From the NCBI GenBank assembly GCA_905181595.1, contig CAJIYI010000001.1:463938-527937 (forward strand): 64,000 nucleotides of DNA. The letters run 5' to 3'. The notes below the pieces were generated by a model, which was not told the origin of the DNA, ran no database searches, and worked only from the letters and a program-made list of their open reading frames with translations. Below, piece after piece: positions 1-8,649 of this stretch (its first letter is position 1; each line of letters begins with the position of its first letter). The stretch is from an uncultured SAR86 cluster bacterium. GTDB lineage: Bacteria; Pseudomonadota; Gammaproteobacteria; Magnimaribacterales; D2472. Position numbers and translations under genes: made by a program.

Positions 1-808
1 AATAGATAGCGTTGTAAGGGACGATACTATCCTGATTTCAATCATGCACATTAATAATGAGCTTGGTACAGTCAATAATCTTCATGAGATAGGATCTTAT
101 GCAAGAGAAAAAGGTATCTTTTTTCATGTGGATGCCGCTCAAAGTACTGGCAAAGTAGAAATAAATTTGTCTGAGCTACCTGTAGATTTAATGTCATTTT
201 CTGCTCATAAGACATATGGCCCTAAAGGAATTGGTGCTTTGTTTGTATCTCGTAAACCGCGAGTAAGAATTGAAGCTCAAATGCATGGAGGTGGCCATGA
301 AAGAGGCATGAGATCTGGTACCTTGCCAACGCATCAAATTGTTGGAATGGGAGAAGCTTTTAGAATTGCCAAAGAAGAAATGTTTGCTGATAAAAAGAAA
401 ATTGAAGCTCTCCATAAAAAGTTTTACGATTCTGTTTCAAAAATTGAAGAAATTTATGTGAACGGAGACATTAATAATAAAGTTAGCAATATTCTAAATA
501 TTAGTTTTGCATACGTAGAGGGAGAATCTTTAATCATGGCACTAAAGGATATTGCTGTATCTTCAGGGTCTGCTTGTACATCTGCAAGTTTAGAACCATC
601 ATATGTATTAAGAGCATTGGGAAGGAAAGATGAACTTGCATCTAGCTCTATCAGATTTTCCTTTGGTCGGTTTACAACTGACGAAGATATTGAATACACA
701 TTGTCTTTGATTAACCACGCTGTTGAAAGGCTTAGGGAGCTATCACCCCTATGGGAAATGTATCTTGATGGTATTGATCTTGATACAGTGGATTGGCAAA
801 CGCATTAA
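1..808 (+). CDS. iscS: Cysteine desulfurase IscS (5' end outside window)
   Basis: This PLP enzyme takes sulfur from cysteine and passes the persulfide to IscU for Fe-S cluster building. The open frame runs in from the left edge without a stop, so only about the C-terminal two thirds is present. The PLP lysine lies in [10 protein letters not shown] (codon near 209) and the catalytic loop cysteine in [10 protein letters not shown] (codon 575-577). The C-terminal end, DLDTVDW, resembles the IscU-docking tail of the enterobacterial protein. iscU follows after 16 bases, so this is the start of an isc operon whose regulator iscR, if present, lies outside the window. The identification is very secure. 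Confidence 0.97.
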   Translation, partial: IDSVVRDDTILISIMHINNELGTVNNLHEIGSYAREKGIFFHVDAAQSTGKVEINLSELPVDLMSFSAHKTYGPKGIGALFVSRKPRVRIEAQMHGGGHERGMRSGTLPTHQIVGMGEAFRIAKEEMFADKKKIEALHKKFYDSVSKIEEIYVNGDINNKVSNILNISFAYVEGESLIMALKDIAVSSGSACTSASLEPSYVLRALGRKDELASSSIRFSFGRFTTDEDIEYTLSLINHAVERLRELSPLWEMYLDGIDLDTVDWQTH

Positions 809-824
809 ATATTGGGAGGTATTT

Positions 825-1229
825 ATGGCATATAGTAAAAAAGTAGTTGATAAGTTTGAAAATACTATTAACGAGCCTGCAAAACATAATGTAGGTAGAT
901 TTAATCCAAAGGACATGGATATTGGTACCGGCATGGTTGGAGCGCCAGCATGTGGAGATGTTATGAAGTTGCAGATTAAATGTGAGCAACAGGGCAATAC
1001 TCATGTTATTAAAGATGTAAAATTTAAGACATATGGTTGTGGTTCGGCTATTGCCTCATCAAGTGAGTTGGTTGAAATGCTTCTTGGTAAAACTCTTGAA
1101 GAAGCCAAAGAAATTAAAAATATCGATATTGTAGATGCTCTTGAGTTACCACCCATTAAAATTCATTGTTCAGTTTTGGCTGAAGATTCGATCAAACAAG
1201 CCATAGAGGATTACGAGCAGAAGCAGTAA
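825..1229 (+). CDS. iscU: Fe-S cluster scaffold IscU
   Basis: This is the scaffold on which [2Fe-2S] clusters are assembled with sulfur from IscS. It is 134 residues, normal for the family. The three conserved cysteines lie in GAPACGD, TYGCGSA and HCSVLAED, and the LPPIKIHCS motif for the HscA chaperone is kept. The ATG at 825 is chosen over a longer frame because a GGGAGGT ribosome site precedes it and the protein begins MAYSKKVVDKF as in homologues. It lies between iscS and iscA. The LPPIK motif is notable because hscA is not in this operon. Confidence 0.97.
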   Translation: MAYSKKVVDKFENTINEPAKHNVGRFNPKDMDIGTGMVGAPACGDVMKLQIKCEQQGNTHVIKDVKFKTYGCGSAIASSSELVEMLLGKTLEEAKEIKNIDIVDALELPPIKIHCSVLAEDSIKQAIEDYEQKQ

Positions 1230-1231
1230 AC

Positions 1232-1580
1232 ATGGAAAAGTTTTCACCAGAAGCATTGAGATTCTCTGAAAGTGCACTTGCGCACTTTGCCTTCGAGTAT
1301 TCAAAGTCGAGGTAAGGGCTTGGGTGTGCGTATTGGCGTTAAAAAAGCTGGTTGCTCAGGCTTTGAATACTTTTTTGATTATGTTGATGATATTTTGACT
1401 GAAGGCCAAGATATCATATTTAATGAAAGTGAATGTAACATTTATGTTGACCAAGAGAGTCTTAATTACCTGAAAGGCAGCATGGTCGATTATTCCGATG
1501 AAGGTCTAAACAAAGGTATTAAGTTTCACAATCCAAATGCAAAAGCTGTGTGTGGGTGTGGCGAAAGTTTCACTATCTAA
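1232..1580 (+). CDS. iscA: Fe-S assembly protein IscA, frame broken by one base
   Basis: This is an A-type Fe-S carrier. The first frame gives MEKFSPEALRFSESALAHF and stops at 1313. The second gives SRGKGLGVRIGVKKAGCSG and runs to 1580. Between the serine at 1271 and the RGKG motif there are 34 bases, where homologues have 11 codons (33 bases), so exactly one base is surplus. The metal cysteines are all present, in AGCSG and VCGCGES. Homologues are about 107 residues, matching the joined length. The gene starts 2 bases after iscU and ends 1 base before fdx. The break most likely reflects a sequence error and not loss of function. Confidence 0.9.
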
Positions 1581-1581
1581 C

Positions 1582-1920
1582 ATGGCTTTTATAAAATTAT
1601 TACCTCACTTTGAGCTTTGTCCTGATGGAGCTGAGTTTGAAACTAGGTCAGATGAGTCTATTTGTGAAGCTGCGCTAAGAGAGGGTATTAAAATAGAGCA
1701 TGCATGTGAAATGTCATGTGCTTGCACCACATGTCATATTATCGTCAGAGAAGGTTTTGATCATCTTGATGAGGCTTCTGAGACTGAAGAAGATATGCTT
1801 GATAAGGCTTGGGGATTAGAATCAAATTCACGTTTAAGTTGCCAAACTATCCCAACAGATGGAGAGTTTACTGTTGAATTACCAAAATACACAATCAACC
1901 AAGTCTCTGAGGATCATTGA
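1582..1920 (+). CDS. fdx: [2Fe-2S] ferredoxin of the isc operon
   Basis: This is an adrenodoxin-type ferredoxin of 112 residues that supplies electrons during cluster assembly. The four ligands are in CEMSCACTTC (three) and RLSCQT (one). The start at 1582 (MAFIKLLPHFELCPDG) gives the usual N-terminus. A longer reading of the frame would run back into iscA. It directly follows iscA with no hscB or hscA between them, unlike the enterobacterial order. The stop codon overlaps the start of iscX (TGATG-type junction), indicating translational coupling. Confidence 0.95.
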   Translation: MAFIKLLPHFELCPDGAEFETRSDESICEAALREGIKIEHACEMSCACTTCHIIVREGFDHLDEASETEEDMLDKAWGLESNSRLSCQTIPTDGEFTVELPKYTINQVSEDH

Positions 1921-2121
1921 TGCAGTATAAATGGTCAGATATTCTTGATATCGCAATAGATTTGCATGATGCCTATCCAGAAATTGATCCTCAGTGGATA
2001 AGTTTTCCTGATTTACACAGCAAAATATGCTCCTTAGAAAACTTTGATGATGATCCATCTGAATTCTAATGAAAAAATACTTGAAGCAATTCAGATGGCA
2101 TGGATGGATGAATCCGATTAA
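1920..2121 (+). CDS. iscX: IscX (Fe-S assembly adaptor), frame broken by one base
   Basis: This small acidic protein binds IscS and modulates Fe-S assembly. The first frame reads MQYKWSDILDIAIDL then DAYPEIDP and ENFDDDPSE and stops at 2067. Shifting by one base at about 2064 gives SNEKILEAIQMAWMDESD and a stop at 2119-2121, which matches the conserved end of the family. One T in the GAATTC stretch appears surplus. The joined protein is about 66 residues, the normal length. It is the last gene of the isc operon. Confidence 0.88.
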
Positions 2122-2157
2122 CTCGCCTATAATGTCGCAAAATTTAGGAGTAACCTT

Positions 2158-2580
2158 ATGTCACTAGAAAGAACGCTATCTATTATTAAGCCGGATGCAA
2201 CATCAAGAAATCTTGATAGGTAAGATTATTGATCGCTTTGAAGAAAATGGATTAAAAGTTGTTGCCGGTAAATTAATTCACTTAGATCAAGTTAAAGCTG
2301 GTGGTTTTTATGCTGAGCATAAAGAAAGACCCTTTCTTCCCAAACCTTGTTGAATACATGACATCTGCGCCTGTCTTTGTACAAGTATTAGAGGGAGAAA
2401 ATGCAGTATTAAAAAATAGAGAGTTAATGGGTGCCACTAATCCAAGCGAAGCTGAGCCTGGAACAATTAGAGCAGATTTTGCTGAGACTATTGATGCAAA
2501 TGCTGTGCATGGATCAGATTCATTAGAGAGCGCTGCTAGAGAGATTGCATTATTTCTTTGAAGCTAACGAAATCTTTTAA
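2158..2580 (+). CDS. ndk: Nucleoside diphosphate kinase, frame broken three times
   Basis: Ndk equilibrates nucleoside tri- and diphosphates through a phospho-histidine. The gene reads [14 protein letters not shown] from 2158, then needs a +1 shift near 2215 to give [13 protein letters not shown], another in the CCC at about 2331 to give [14 protein letters not shown], and a third near 2556 to give FFEANEIF. The active-site histidine is in NAVHGSDS, and GATNPSEA is conserved. The joined length of about 139 residues is normal. Three single-base surpluses in a 420-bp essential gene argue strongly for sequence error. Confidence 0.9.
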
Positions 2581-3681
2581 TTGAGTGCCTAAGAGAAAAA
2601 TTAAACCTGCTTGGATTCTCTCACGAGTCCTTGGTGGAATTTTTCGGCTCAATTAAACAACCAAAATTTAGAGCCTGCCCAATTGATGAAGTGGATTCAT
2701 CAACGTGGAGTGCTAAATTTTATGGAGATGACTGACTTTAGCCTTGAATTAAGAGAGCAATTAAATGAGTTAGCTATAGCGGAACCCCCTGAGGTGGAGG
2801 ATTGCCTGACGTCTCCTGAAGGTACAAAGAAATACCTTATTAAATTAGACTCTGGCTCGATGATAGAGATGGTCATCATTCCTGAGAAAAAAAGATTAAC
2901 TCTTTGCATTTCCTCTCAAGCAGGCTGTGCTTTGCAATGCACTTTCTGCGCTACAGGCGCACAGGGCTTCGAAAGGAACTTAACCCCCAATGAGATTATT
3001 GGCCAGCTATGGATTGCAAATTTTTATCAGCAACCTTCTCAGCAAATATCCAATGTTGTTTTTATGGGAATGGGCGAGCCTTTATTGAATGTGATTCCGG
3101 TTCTTAGCTCTATCTCAATCATGCAACATCAAAATGCTTATGGACTCTCAAAAAGACGCATTACCCTTAGCACTTCTGGCATAGTTCCTGAAATTAAAAA
3201 ATTGGCATCGAGAACGGATGTTTCTTTAGCAATATCCTTGCATGCAGCTAACAATAAATTAAGAGATGAGATCGTTCCCATTAATAAAAAATATCCATTA
3301 GAGCAGCTTATTCAGTCTTGTAAAGATTATTTGATAAATCAAAGTAAACGTAAAACTATTACCATAGAGTATATTTTAATTGATGGGGTGAATGATTCTC
3401 TTGAGCATGCAAAGCAGCTTGTTGCAGTTCTTCGCGGTCTTTCTTGTAAGGTTAATTTAATTCCATTTAATCCTTTTGATGGATGTAATTATTTAAGGTC
3501 GAAAGAGAAGGTTATTCAAGATTTTAAAGACCACTTGATTGGCAAAGGCTTGATTACAACTCTAAGAATTACAAGAGGAGATGCTATAGATGGAGCATGT
3601 GGACAATTAGTTGGAAAGCTTACGAAGAGCATTAAAGCAAAAACTAGCTCTAAGAATATTAATATAGTTAACACCTCATGA
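2581..3681 (+). CDS. rlmN: Dual-specificity RNA methyltransferase RlmN (5' end uncertain)
   Basis: This radical SAM enzyme methylates A2503 of 23S rRNA and A37 of some tRNAs at C2. The cluster ligands are CALQCTFC, and the SAM region GMGEPLLN and the C-terminal methyl-carrier cysteine in GACGQL are present. The longest uninterrupted frame begins at 2611, but the N-terminal family sequence (KLNLLGFSHESLVEFF, then PKFRA) sits in another frame from about 2583. A +1 shift near 2672 joins it to QLMKWIHQRG. The true start is therefore near the end of ndk and cannot be fixed. It heads the rlmN-rodZ-ispG-hisS block; pilF, usual here in relatives, is absent. Confidence 0.93.
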
Positions 3682-4484
3682 CTTTAAAATCTGCTCAAAC
3701 TGCAAAAATTGGCAAGCAATTTAAAATTATGCGCGTGTCACTTGGGCTGTCTGAAATTCAAGTATCAGAAAAAACCTATATCAACGAAGACTACATTAAG
3801 GCAATTGAGTCTGGTGATTATTCTATTTTTCCTGCCAAGATGTTTGCCTCTAAGGTATTTTGAAAAATACTCAATGTTCCTCGGAATTAATCAAGAATTT
3901 TTTGATATATATGATGCTCGATAATATTATTGATGAGAGTGTAAATATTAAAAAAAACTGGATTCAAGATTTCTATCCTAAAATCAAAATTGCAGCTGCT
4001 TTAGCAATGCTTTTAATCTTGTCCTTTATTTTTATTAATCAGTGGGGCCAGCCCAGCCTATCAACAGAAATAATGAATCTCCCTCGGTAACAATAAAAAA
4101 GAGATTTTTGAAGTTCCATCAGAAAATGATCAAAAATTAATTGATGATGCATTAATGCTCAGTTAATCCTTTTGTCATACCTCACAATTACTCAAGCTGA
4201 AGAGCCTATGTTGCGTGAATTTGCAGTGTCCAGAGGGAGTTATTAATAATTTATCTCTACGCTTTCTTGAGGAGAGCTGGGTAGAAATTTATCAAGGAAG
4301 CAATCAGCTCATATACAAACTATTTAAGACAAGTGACAAGTCTTGATATCTCAATTACTCCTCCATTTAAAATTATCGTTGGAAATGCAGGTGGGATAGT
4401 TGGATTTTATAATCAAAATGAAATCAACTTTACTCAGGTGCTAATAAGCTTAATGTAAGCTCTATTGAGATAGACAATGAATGA
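3678..4484 (+). CDS. rodZ: RodZ-like cytoskeletal membrane protein, multiply frameshifted
   Basis: RodZ links the MreB cytoskeleton to the cell-wall machinery. An N-terminal helix-turn-helix of the Xre/HTH_25 type is visible (LGLSEIQVSEKT, then YIKAIESGDYS), followed by KYFEKYSMFLGI after a shift near 3855, NIIDESVNIKKN after one near 3912, and a single membrane segment around 3985-4040. The C-terminal DUF4115-like beta domain is recognised by FLEESWVEIY and TPPFKIIVGNAG. Further shifts occur near 4086, 4318 and 4438, and the middle (4164-4240) cannot be resolved. It ends at 4484, overlapping ispG. Position upstream of ispG supports the name. Confidence 0.78.
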
Positions 4485-5574
4485 TTCTTGGATTGTGAGA
4501 AAGAAAACAAAACCAATTTTTGTTGGTGATGTTGGCGTTGGTGGCAATCATCCGATTTCGATTCAATCTATGACCAATACTAACACTGCAGATGTTCAGG
4601 CAACTGTTGGTCAAATAGAAGACTTACAAGCTGCCGGAGCAGATATTGTAAGGGTCTCTGTTCCTGATGAAGAGTGCGCAGCAGCCTTTAAAAAGATTAA
4701 AAAAGCTGTTTCTATTCCTCTGGTAGCTGATATCCACTTTGATTATAAAATTGCTCTTTTAGTTGCAGATAGCGCTGACTGCTTAAGAATAAATCCTGGT
4801 AATATTGGCAAAGCGGATAAGGTAAAGCAGATTATTCAGGCTGCAAAAGATAATAACGTACCTATAAGAATAGGAGTAAATGCTGGCTCATTGGAAAAAG
4901 ATTTGCAAAAGAAATATGGTGAACCTAATTCTGACGCTTTGGTGGAATCTGCTCTAAGGCATGTAGAGATTCTCGATAAGCATGATTTTCAAAACTTTAA
5001 ACTAAGCTTAAAAGCGTCAAATATTAAGATGACTGTTGAAAGCTATAGAAAATTTTCTAAGCTACTTGATCAGCCGCTGCACCTTGGGATTACTGAGTCT
5101 GGAAGTTATAGAGCAGGCTCTGTTAAATCATCTATTGGTCTTGGGCTACTTTTAGCTGATGGTATAGGGGATACAATTCGAATTTCTCTTGCGTCAGATC
5201 CAGTCGACGAAATTAAAATTGGATGGGACATTTTAAAAAGTTTAAATCTAAGAAGTCGTGGAATTAGAATAATTGCATGTCCTAGCTGCTCAAGACAAAA
5301 TTTTAATGTCATAGAGGTTGTAAATGAATTAGAGAATAGATTTGAAGGAATTTCAGAGGATTTAGAAGTAGCAATTATTGGATGCTATGTTAATGGTCCG
5401 GGAGAATCAAAAGCAGCAGATGTTGGTTTAACAGGAGGTCCGAGCAATCTATTGTATGTCGACGGATCCCCCTTAAAAAAAGTCTCTAATGAGAAACTTG
5501 TTGATACAATAGAAGATCAGGTAAGAGAAAAGCTTGAAAGTAGAAAAGTAAGCAACATTATTGTTAAAGGTTAA
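4477..5574 (+). CDS. ispG: 4-hydroxy-3-methylbut-2-enyl diphosphate synthase IspG
   Basis: This [4Fe-4S] enzyme of the MEP isoprenoid pathway converts MEcPP to HMBPP. It is 365 residues, typical of the bacterial two-domain form. The cluster cysteines are in ACPSCSR and GCYVNGPGE, and the TIM barrel begins ISIQSMTNTNTADV. The start lies within the end of rodZ, an eight-base overlap. hisS follows after three bases. IspH, the next enzyme in the pathway and also a [4Fe-4S] protein, is encoded at 37 kb. Confidence 0.97.
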   Translation: MNDSWIVRKKTKPIFVGDVGVGGNHPISIQSMTNTNTADVQATVGQIEDLQAAGADIVRVSVPDEECAAAFKKIKKAVSIPLVADIHFDYKIALLVADSADCLRINPGNIGKADKVKQIIQAAKDNNVPIRIGVNAGSLEKDLQKKYGEPNSDALVESALRHVEILDKHDFQNFKLSLKASNIKMTVESYRKFSKLLDQPLHLGITESGSYRAGSVKSSIGLGLLLADGIGDTIRISLASDPVDEIKIGWDILKSLNLRSRGIRIIACPSCSRQNFNVIEVVNELENRFEGISEDLEVAIIGCYVNGPGESKAADVGLTGGPSNLLYVDGSPLKKVSNEKLVDTIEDQVREKLESRKVSNIIVKG

Positions 5575-5577
5575 TTA

Positions 5578-6822
5578 GTGAAAATTCAATCATTGAGAGG
5601 TATGCCAGATTTCTTTCCCGATGATCTGAAAAAATGGCACATGCTCGAACGAATGCTTGTCCAAGCTTTTGATGCATTTAATATCCAGGAAATCCGCACC
5701 CCATTGCTAGAATCCACAGATTTATTTGATCGCTCCGTAGGCAATTCATCCGATATAGTCAATAAAGAACTTTATAGCTTCTTAGATAGAAATCAAGAAA
5801 GCGTTAGTTTGCGTCCGGAGGGCTCAGCAAGCGTTATTCGCGCAATTATTCAAAAAAAACAAGAGCATGAAAAACATAAATTATGGTATCAAGGCCCAAT
5901 GTTTAGATATGAAAGACCTCAGAAAGGTCGTTTTAGGCAATTTCATCAGGCCGGTGTGGAGTATCTTGGTTACGAGGAAGGGTTGAGTGAATATGAGATT
6001 ATTTCCTTAGTCCTCAAAATAAATGAGCAACTCGGTATTACTAATTACACTCTTAAAATTAATCATTTAGGGGATGAGGAATCAAAAGAAAATTTTTGCC
6101 AAGCCTTAAAAGATTTTTTTAAACCGCATATTGCAGAGTTACATGAAAAAGATATTGCTAGACTGAATACAAATCCATTAAGAGTCCTTGATTCAAAGGA
6201 GCAGGCAACCCAACTTCTATTAGAAGAAGCCCCAAATTTTGATGATTTTATTTCAGATAGATCCAAGGCTTTGTTAAAAGATATCTCCAAACATTTCTCT
6301 GATAGATGCAATATCATTATTGATCCAGCTCTTGTAAGAGGCCTTGATTACTATACTGGTTTAGTTTTTGAGGTTGTTTCTGATGAACTAGGCGCACAAG
6401 ATGCATTTTTGGGTGGTGGTAGATACGATCATTTGAGCCAAGAATTGGGCGGAAAGAATATGCATGCCATTGGTTTTGCAATTGGTTTAGAAAGAATTGT
6501 TGAATTAATGCAAATCAAGGCAACTAACCCAAGGATAAAAGTTGCTTTAATTATTGTTGATGAGCAAGATCACCAAAAAACCTATAAAATAGCCCATGAT
6601 TTAAGAGAGGCAAATATTGAGATTACATTGGATGCTTTTTTAAGTAACAGCAGCCTTAAATCACAGCTTAGACGTGCTAATAATAGCCAATGTAATTTTG
6701 CTATTATTATTGGTTCTCAGGAGAGAGATACAGATCAGTTTATCTGGAAAGATCTCAGTGATCAGGGCGATCAAAAGACTCTTGGCTTTAAAGAATTAGT
6801 GACTCTGTATAAAAATCTATAG
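5578..6822 (+). CDS. hisS: Histidyl-tRNA synthetase
   Basis: This class II synthetase is 414 residues. Landmarks are the N-terminal RGMPDFFPDD, motif 2 around LRPEGSASVIRA and MFRYERPQKGR, the histidine-specific LVRGLDYYTG, the GGGRYDHL loop, and motif 3 AIGFAIGLERI, followed by an anticodon-binding domain. The start is GTG at 5578, three bases after ispG. It lies in the conserved ispG-hisS-yfgM-bamB-der order. Confidence 0.97.
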   Translation: MKIQSLRGMPDFFPDDLKKWHMLERMLVQAFDAFNIQEIRTPLLESTDLFDRSVGNSSDIVNKELYSFLDRNQESVSLRPEGSASVIRAIIQKKQEHEKHKLWYQGPMFRYERPQKGRFRQFHQAGVEYLGYEEGLSEYEIISLVLKINEQLGITNYTLKINHLGDEESKENFCQALKDFFKPHIAELHEKDIARLNTNPLRVLDSKEQATQLLLEEAPNFDDFISDRSKALLKDISKHFSDRCNIIIDPALVRGLDYYTGLVFEVVSDELGAQDAFLGGGRYDHLSQELGGKNMHAIGFAIGLERIVELMQIKATNPRIKVALIIVDEQDHQKTYKIAHDLREANIEITLDAFLSNSSLKSQLRRANNSQCNFAIIIGSQERDTDQFIWKDLSDQGDQKTLGFKELVTLYKNL

Positions 6823-6830
6823 GAGAGAAA

Positions 6831-7475
6831 ATGGCCGAATACAATTCAGATGAAGAGCGATTAACAGCTATTATGGATTTCTTAAAAAGGAATCAGAGAA
6901 CTATATTATTAACTTTTGGTGCGGTATTTTTTACTGCAATCACCAGCGTTAGTGTAAATAGTTATTATGCTAGTCAAAACGCTCAAGCAGCAGAGCTATA
7001 TGATGCTTGGTTCATTGATACATTAGAAGAAACTAATGATCTAGAGAAAAAAGCTTCAACCTTCAACGCCCTGCAAGAAAATTTTCCAAAAACTGGTTAC
7101 GCAGGCCTTGCACGCTTAATCAAAGGATCTCAAGAAGCAAGAGAGGGGAATCTTGAAGCTGGTTTAGAAGAATTTAATGAACTATTAGATGCAACATCAG
7201 GTCTATTTGGTAATGATGTATTAAATGTAATTGCTAGAATGAATATTGCTAGAATAGAGCTAAGTAATGATAATTTCTTAAATGCTTTAGAGGTTCTAGA
7301 GCCGTTAAACTCATCTTCTGAGCACCCTATGGTTTATGAAGTTAAAGCTGATGCATTGGCAGGGCTAAATAAAAACGAACTAGCCCTTGCTCAATACAAT
7401 CTCGCAATAACAAATATTCAGGACGAGTCACAAAAATCCTTACTCAAAATTAAGATTAATAAGCTTACTCAATAA
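6831..7475 (+). CDS. yfgM: YfgM-like periplasmic-facing TPR membrane protein
   Basis: YfgM is an ancillary subunit of the SecYEG translocon that hands secreted proteins to periplasmic chaperones. The protein is 214 residues with a cytosolic N-terminus, one membrane segment at about residues 22-45 (TILLTFGAVFFTAITSVSV), and an alpha-helical tetratricopeptide-like periplasmic domain. A ribosome site AGGAGAG precedes the ATG. Sequence conservation is modest, but size, topology and position between hisS and bamB make the call firm. Confidence 0.88.
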   Translation: MAEYNSDEERLTAIMDFLKRNQRTILLTFGAVFFTAITSVSVNSYYASQNAQAAELYDAWFIDTLEETNDLEKKASTFNALQENFPKTGYAGLARLIKGSQEAREGNLEAGLEEFNELLDATSGLFGNDVLNVIARMNIARIELSNDNFLNALEVLEPLNSSSEHPMVYEVKADALAGLNKNELALAQYNLAITNIQDESQKSLLKIKINKLTQ

Positions 7476-7480
7476 CCTAC

Positions 7481-8635
7481 ATGCAAAATAAATTTATCCT
7501 ATTCCTATTTGTTGGAATTTTGTCTTCCTGTTCTTCTTTGTCTTCCTTGAATTTTTGGAGCGATGATTCTGAAGAAGATATAACAACTCCGGCTGAACTT
7601 GTTGCATTTCAAGAGACGGTCTCAGTAAATGTAGCTTGGAAAAAATCTTTTAAGGCCTCAAATGATCTTGGATCTTTTAAGCCTGCTTTTTATGCTGGTC
7701 AGATGCTAGTGGCTGACTCTGATGGAGATATTGTTTCATTGGATCCTAAAACTGGAAAGGTAAATTGGACTAAAACTTTAGAACGAAATCTTGCAGCAGG
7801 CGTAGCCTCTGGCTTCGGAAAATTTATCGTTTCTGATACAGAGGGAAATGTCTTGGGTCTTGATTTAGATTCTCAAGAAATCCTATGGGAAACTAATATT
7901 GGGGGTGAGGTTCTTGCAAATGCAGTTGTAGATGCATCACTGGTGGTAGTTAAGAATTCTGTTGGTGAGTTAACAGCTCTTGATTCATCGACAGGAGAGC
8001 AAGCATGGACATTTAGATCGCAACTTCCAGCATTAACTGTAAGGGGAACTGGCGAACCAGTCATCAAAGATGGAATGGTCTTCTCTACTTTTGATAATGG
8101 TCGACTGGGAGCTTTCCAGCTAAATACAGGTTTCTTTTTGTGGGATGGCCCAATTTCATTTGTTGAAGGTTCTTCAGAGCTTGAAAATCTACTGGATGCT
8201 GATTCAGCCCCAGTTTTTGCTAATCAACTTGTCTTTGCGACTAATTACCAAGGTAATTTAACAGCCTTTGATATGGCTCAGAAAAGACCGGTGTGGAACT
8301 CTAAAGCCTCCTCTTTTCATTCTCCAGTTATTGGTCAAGGCATGATTATGGTGATTCAAGATGACGGATCTATTCTTTCATTTTCTTCTTCTAATTTAGC
8401 CCCTTCCTGGGTATCAGAAGAGTATAAGATTCGAGATCTTTCTAATGGAGTAATCTTTGAGAACTATATGCTAGTTGGAGATTTAAAAGGATACTTGCAT
8501 GTTATCAACCCAATGACCGGCAAAACTGTTGGTAGAAAAAAAGTTTCAGGCAATCCCATTAAGAGCATAGTAACCTTTGGAGGACTGGCTTACACCTTGG
8601 ATCAGGACTCTAATTTAGTTGCAATTTCGCTCTAA
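7481..8635 (+). CDS. bamB: Outer-membrane assembly lipoprotein BamB
   Basis: BamB is the beta-propeller lipoprotein of the BAM complex that inserts outer-membrane proteins. The first residues form a lipoprotein signal with a lipobox ending ILSSC (Cys at about residue 17). The remainder, to residue 384, has repeated PQQ-type blades such as SLDPKTGKVNW, ALDSSTGEQAW and AFDMAQKRPVW. It starts 5 bases after yfgM and is followed 14 bases later by der, as in relatives. Confidence 0.95.
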   Translation: MQNKFILFLFVGILSSCSSLSSLNFWSDDSEEDITTPAELVAFQETVSVNVAWKKSFKASNDLGSFKPAFYAGQMLVADSDGDIVSLDPKTGKVNWTKTLERNLAAGVASGFGKFIVSDTEGNVLGLDLDSQEILWETNIGGEVLANAVVDASLVVVKNSVGELTALDSSTGEQAWTFRSQLPALTVRGTGEPVIKDGMVFSTFDNGRLGAFQLNTGFFLWDGPISFVEGSSELENLLDADSAPVFANQLVFATNYQGNLTAFDMAQKRPVWNSKASSFHSPVIGQGMIMVIQDDGSILSFSSSNLAPSWVSEEYKIRDLSNGVIFENYMLVGDLKGYLHVINPMTGKTVGRKKVSGNPIKSIVTFGGLAYTLDQDSNLVAISL

Positions 8636-8649
8636 AATGCTCGATCAAA

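Noticed and set aside
1232-4484. Programmed +1 recoding at premature stops (AGG TAA seen in both iscA and ndk)
   Set aside because: In ndk, iscX and the prsW-like gene the conserved residues require the shift one to several codons before the stop, and no SD-like element or common slippery codon is present. Single-base error explains all cases.
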